Made by a program: the position numbers and the translations under genes. A stretch of DNA of 64,000 nucleotides from Plecoglossus altivelis (Eukaryota; Chordata; Actinopteri; Osmeriformes; Plecoglossidae): the NCBI GenBank assembly GCA_036571765.1, contig BROE01000016.1, forward strand, positions 15,214,384 to 15,278,383, given 5' to 3'. The notes beneath the pieces were generated by a model. The model had not been told where the DNA came from. It did not search any database and saw only the letters and a list, made by a program, of their open reading frames with translations. This document shows positions 60,478-64,000 of the stretch, piece after piece; the stretch's first letter is position 1; every line of letters starts with the position of its first letter.

Positions 60478-62569
60478 GTAAGTTCAAACGTTTTCAGAGA
60501 CTATCAGTCAATATTAACACTGAGTTTGCCAGCAGACTGCCTAGTCTACTTTAACCGTTTAGTGGATTTAAAAGGCAGCATCTTTTGGCAAAGCTGAAAG
60601 TATCTAGTTCAAGTGATGCTCCTCTCGTTTCCTGACCTTACGCTGCATATACAAAAATGTATTCTTACTGATAGTTAAGACTGTTTAATATAGATATACG
60701 TTATGTTTCCTCTTTGTCTTGCTAGAGACTTAAACTTCACACTTTGTCGTAGCTTAGCGTATAAGTTAAAGAGCTTCTGGAACATCCATACGAAAAAAAA
60801 AAAATCGTCACTTTCCTCATTATACTCAGGGTAAATATTTTCCCTGAAATGTAAAAGTATCTACATTTTAGAAGTTAAAAGTTTAAAATCTTAAGAGAGA
60901 AGTTAAAAGCTTAAAATCGTATACAGCAATAATGATGATGGCAGCTTTCACTGTGAGGGCTACATCCTCTCAAATCTTAGGCAATTAAATTTTTCTTCTG
61001 TCTACAGAACGACCCGGCCACCGTGCGAATTCGGAAGCACAACGCTAAGATCAGCCCTGAGCCTGTTGTTCCAGACCAGGGGCCCAACGCCTGTGCTGTG
61101 TTTGGCGTTGCCTTGGAAACACTTAGGGAGGACAGCCAGCTTGAATGTGGGGTTCCCCTCGTCTTGCAACACATGGTCGAGTACCTGGATAGAAATGGTA
61201 AACCTCCGAGTTGACACACACACAGAGGTACTTGTATCACTGATTCGTGATTCCTCTATTCCCTCATCGTATGTCTCTCCGTCCCTGTCTCCCGCCTCCC
61301 ACCCTCCAGGTGTGCTCCAGAGAGGACTGTTTCGTCTGTCCGGTTCTGTGGTGAGGACCAGGCTTCTGAGGCAGAGATGGGACAGGGGAGAGGCGGTGGA
61401 CCTGGAGCAGGAGGGGGACGTGCCCACTGTGGCCTCCCTCCTCAAGCTTTTCCTCAGGGAGCTGCCAGGGGCGCTTGTACCAGAGTCCCAGCGAAAGGAC
61501 CTGGTCGCCAGCCTTACAGGTAACGAGACCGGGGCTGGGGCCTGGGCCTGGGCTGGGGCTGGGGCCTGGGCCTGGGCTGGGGCTGGGCCTTGGGGCTGGG
61601 CTGGGGCTGGGCATTGGGCCTGGGGCCTGGGCTGGTGCTGGGGCCTGGGCCGGGGCTGGGCATTGGGCCGGGGCTAGGGCTGGGCCTGGGACCTGGGCTG
61701 GGGATGGGGCCAGGGATGGGCCTGGGGCCTTGGCTGGGGATGGGGCCAGGGATGGGCCTGGGGCCTTGGCTGGGTCCACACCCCAGAAAATGACTGACAC
61801 CACAATTACATCCAGAACTGTTTTGTATTGCAGTGCTTCTGAGCAACAAGTTGTGTTTTTACTGGCACCCAAACACTTGACTTTGACAGACTTTTAAAAT
61901 GTCAGCTTCATGATGTAACAAGCGAGCCAGACGGCTCCGTGAACACTTCAGTTATCTGGGTCCTATCCACAGATTGAATCCAAGACCCAGTTGTGATAAG
62001 GATAGATTTCACACTGCTCGTTCAGTTAGCATGAGTCATATTAGCTTTAACAAGTGGACAACCTCGGGGAGGAAGACACCTTCAACTATCACCTCTCTGC
62101 CACATAAATCTCTGTGGTTGATTCAACACGTACTCAATGTTAGTCTTCAGTCATATAGGGCTTGTGCTGTGGCTTGTGCTGTGGAATGTGTAGCCTGTTG
62201 ACCTAGAACTCAGAGTATAGACAGAGATTCTATGAGAAACAAAGGCAGTGGTGTTCTCAGCATAGCCAACGACCTTGATGTTGTTTCCCTTCCAGTTGCT
62301 AGATGTTTATTTATTTGTATTACCACGACTAATACAGTCAAGAGATGTGTACATTTTCACATGACTTTCACATGTTGTGTATTCTCAGAGGAGGCTGATG
62401 GAGCACAGCTAAACATGGCCCTGAGGCAGAAGCTTCGCGACTTGCCGGCTGACAACCACAAGTTCCTGTCCTACCTCATCCACTTCCTGTCTAGGGTGGC
62501 CTCTCACAGCCAGACCAATCACATGCCAGTGGAGAACCTTGCTACAGTCTTTGGACCCTGTATATTCCA
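60448..62569 (+). CDS. fam13c: FAM13-family RhoGAP protein, 5' part (fam13c by synteny)
   Basis: Four exons, 60448-60477, 61008-61197, 61310-61519 and 62389-62569, chain in frame to residue 203 and continue past the window. The N-terminus MGASASVSLC-NDPATVRIRK parallels human FAM13A (MGAGALAICQSKAAVRLK). The RhoGAP domain spans about residues 38-203: FGVALETLREDSQLECGVPL, GLFRLSGS with the arginine finger, VASLLKLFLRELPGALVP and NLATVFGPCIF. The usual catalytic arginine and supporting Lys and Asn are present, so GTPase activation of a Rho-family protein is plausible. FAM13C is chosen because the gene follows slc16a9, as human FAM13C does on 10q21. The human FAM13C protein I remember lacks RhoGAP. 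FAM13A or FAM13B orthologues remain possible until the 3' part is seen. Confidence 0.85.
61008..61197 (+). CDS. fam13c: fam13c exon 2: RhoGAP domain start
   Basis: This 190-bp exon encodes NDPATVRIRKHNAKISPEPV, FGVALETLREDSQLECGVPL and VLQHMVEYLDRN, the N-terminal helices of the RhoGAP fold. The acceptor is gtctacag, the donor gtaaac, and the exit phase is 1. Confidence 0.93.
61310..61519 (+). CDS. fam13c: fam13c exon 3: RhoGAP catalytic core
   Basis: This 210-bp exon encodes VLQRGLFRLSGSVVRTRLLR, then QRWDRGEAVDLEQEGDVPTV and ASLLKLFLRELPGALVPESQ. It contains the arginine finger (GLFR) and the conserved Lys in LLKLFLRELP. The exit phase is 1 at gtaacg, followed at once by a G-rich tandem repeat. 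Confidence 0.95.
61532..61780. repeat. G-rich (GGGCCTGGGCTGGG)n minisatellite, fam13c intron 3
   Basis: About 250 bp of GGGGCT/GGGCCT hexamer-like units with GGGATG variants later, starting about 12 bp after the splice donor. Many runs of three or four G close together could form G-quadruplexes in the transcript. Confidence 0.95.
62389..62569 (+). CDS. fam13c: fam13c exon 4: RhoGAP C-terminal half
   Basis: This 181-bp exon encodes MALRQKLRDLPADNHKFLSY and LIHFLSRVASHSQTNHMPVE, then NLATVFGPCIF. It ends in phase 2 at TTCCA|GTGAGT. The NLATVFGP motif is the conserved RhoGAP helix with Asn and Pro. The next exon is not in the window. Confidence 0.95.
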
Positions 62570-62825
62570 GTGAGTCATTGTTGCTAGTCAACCCACTTAT
62601 CTCTTAAGACCTGCTTGGAGACACCCAGCAGGGCCGTATCAGGCCATTAAACTAGGACAAACTATAAAGATAGACGTTTGTGCGTGTAACACCTAGCGAG
62701 AACTGCCACACTTTCGCTCTTATCGGATGCAGTGTCATCATCCCTATACAATCCCTTAGCACTTTAGCTCAGGATAACATTAGTGAGACGTTTTCATGAG
62801 GTCTTTAGTGCTGACTTTGACAGTC

Positions 62826-62826
<1 letters not shown>

Positions 62827-62856
<30 letters not shown>

Positions 62857-62862
62857 GGGGGG
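62827..62862. repeat. (GA)n plus poly-G run, fam13c intron 4
   Basis: GA dinucleotides followed by about 17 G. Confidence 0.9.
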
Positions 62863-63385
62863 TGGAGGGTTGGCAGTGTTTAGGAAGTGGGTGCGGTGTA
62901 CTTGGACAGGGCTGTACTGCTCAGGCGGATGGAAGCGATTTTCTACAGCTTCCCCTGAGTTTACACAACGCCGCTGTCTAAGTAAACAAACACGACCTCC
63001 CAAAGGTCCAGCTGGAGATAGTCGTCTCTGTCCCTGTCCTTGCTACGCTCCGGCCCCGACTGTGGAAAGACTTATTTAAACCCCCTCAACACCCCCGCTG
63101 ACTCCCAACCCTCTGGCCTCCCCCATGCTGGAAATAAGCAGGGAATGTATGGCCAGCAGAATTAGTTGTTGTCGAGGTGTACGTTTTAGCGAGCGAAAAC
63201 AACAGCTGATGGAAGGGGTGACGGAGAACACGCTGTGAACAGACAAACGGTCTGAAGACTCTGTATGCGGATGTTGGAAGTGTTGGAGAGTTGGAAGCGG
63301 AGGAGAGAGGGGGAGAGGGAGAAAGAGGGAAACAAGGATTGCGAAAGTTTGTCTGGTGGTGAGTGAGAGACACTGAACCACAGTG

Positions 63386-63396
63386 AGAGGGAGAGA

Positions 63397-63444
<48 letters not shown>

Positions 63445-63505
63445 TGGAGAGAGAGGGAGAGAGAGAGAAGGAGAGAGAGAAGAAGAGAGAGAGGGAGAGA
63501 GAGTA
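63386..63505. repeat. (GA)n purine tract, fam13c intron 4
   Basis: About 120 bp of GAGAGAGG units on the + strand. Confidence 0.93.
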
Positions 63506-64000
63506 GCAGCTGCTACAAGGGCGCTCCTGTGCCAGCACCCTGTAAGCCCTTATCCTCTCCCTCTTCCCAAAAACACACAGTCACACGTGCCCAGCCTGCA
63601 TCCCCTAGTTAAGACCCTGCCTTCTCCATACATAACACGCACTCCCCTTAACACGAGACAGGGGTTTTTTTTAACCTCTCCCAGACCTGTCATCCAAAGG
63701 TCCTGTACTCTGTGTTCCATGTCCATCTTTCCACTGACACGCACATGACATTCCCCTGGCTGTGGTAATGCAAGCTCCGACAGCCCTCGTCTGGTCCTCT
63801 GACCTCCGTCACATTCAGACCAGCCACAAACAAACTATTAATATCCATATGTTTCCCCAGACCCCCTTTAGTTTAGCTGTAGGACAGGTTCGAGCCTTTC
63901 AGAGAGGTCATGGAGGGTTAACCATGTTTGCTGGAATGTAAGGCAGTGTTTGGTGGTTAAGTCGGCTGGCTACATTGTTTTGAGGAAAGATAGGTCACTA

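Larger units (their letters stand above)
62570..64000 (+). other. fam13c intron 4, running off the window
   Basis: Purine tracts at 62827 and 63386. No further exon encoding the next FAM13 segment was found before the end. Confidence 0.5.

Noticed and set aside
61264..61897. Pro/Gly/Ala frames of 110-200 codons on both strands
   Set aside because: They run from the RhoGAP exon into the G-rich minisatellite; shadows.
1..64000. tRNA, rRNA or microRNA genes
   Set aside because: No cloverleaf, rRNA segment or convincing miRNA hairpin was recognised by eye; a covariance-model scan would be needed to exclude small RNAs.

Overview
The window is vertebrate genomic DNA, almost certainly from a teleost fish. 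It has small exons with GT-AG introns, many microsatellites and minisatellites, short DNA-transposon relics, and four genes that read as clear orthologues of human genes. All four lie on the + strand: ank3 (ankyrin-G, 3' part, about 264-37735), ccdc6 (about 38230-49255), slc16a9 (monocarboxylate transporter 9, about 52460-59820) and the 5' part of a fam13-family RhoGAP gene, called fam13c from its position (60448 to beyond the end). This matches, from memory, the human 10q21 block ANK3-CCDC6-SLC16A9-FAM13C, except that PHYHIPL is not between the last two. I derived exon boundaries by matching translated segments to the remembered family proteins, then checking splice dinucleotides and reading phase across every junction. 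The ank3, ccdc6 and slc16a9 chains close in frame.

Region 1 (1-37.7 kb): ank3 from the end of the ankyrin-repeat/spectrin-binding linker onward. Exons encode the linker (264-9911), the two ZU5 domains and UPA domain (12450-16771), a 27-bp microexon (17298-17324), a short exon (18137-18218), the giant neuronal exon (19201-26331, 7,131 bp, uninterrupted), the death domain (27320-28777), a long acidic exon (31043-32288), a C-terminal regulatory tail and the stop (34642-34644). I also see a candidate internal first exon (2853-2874), a GC-AG intron at 14274, and a candidate proline-rich alternative terminal exon (29756-30486).

Region 2 (38.2-49.3 kb): ccdc6, nine coding exons giving a 459-residue coiled-coil protein. 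Several introns end in tandem repeats that run up to the 3' splice site. Region 3 (49.3-52.4 kb) is intergenic with no supported gene. Region 4 (52.4-59.8 kb): slc16a9, five coding exons, 501 residues, with the MCT family motifs. Region 5 (60.0-64.0 kb): a compact intergenic segment holding a perfect GTCACGTGAC palindrome, then four exons encoding a FAM13A-like N-terminus and most of a RhoGAP domain. The human FAM13C protein I remember lacks this domain.

These genes are chromosomal neighbours, not an operon or pathway. Ankyrin-G organises membrane domains such as axon initial segments, CCDC6 is a coiled-coil phosphoprotein linked to the DNA-damage response, SLC16A9 is a plasma-membrane transporter, and FAM13 proteins are Rho-GAP-related regulators. 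I found no sign of an undescribed multi-gene system. The most interesting signals are alternative-isoform structures in ank3, the RhoGAP-bearing fam13c, and repeat-built splice-site contexts.
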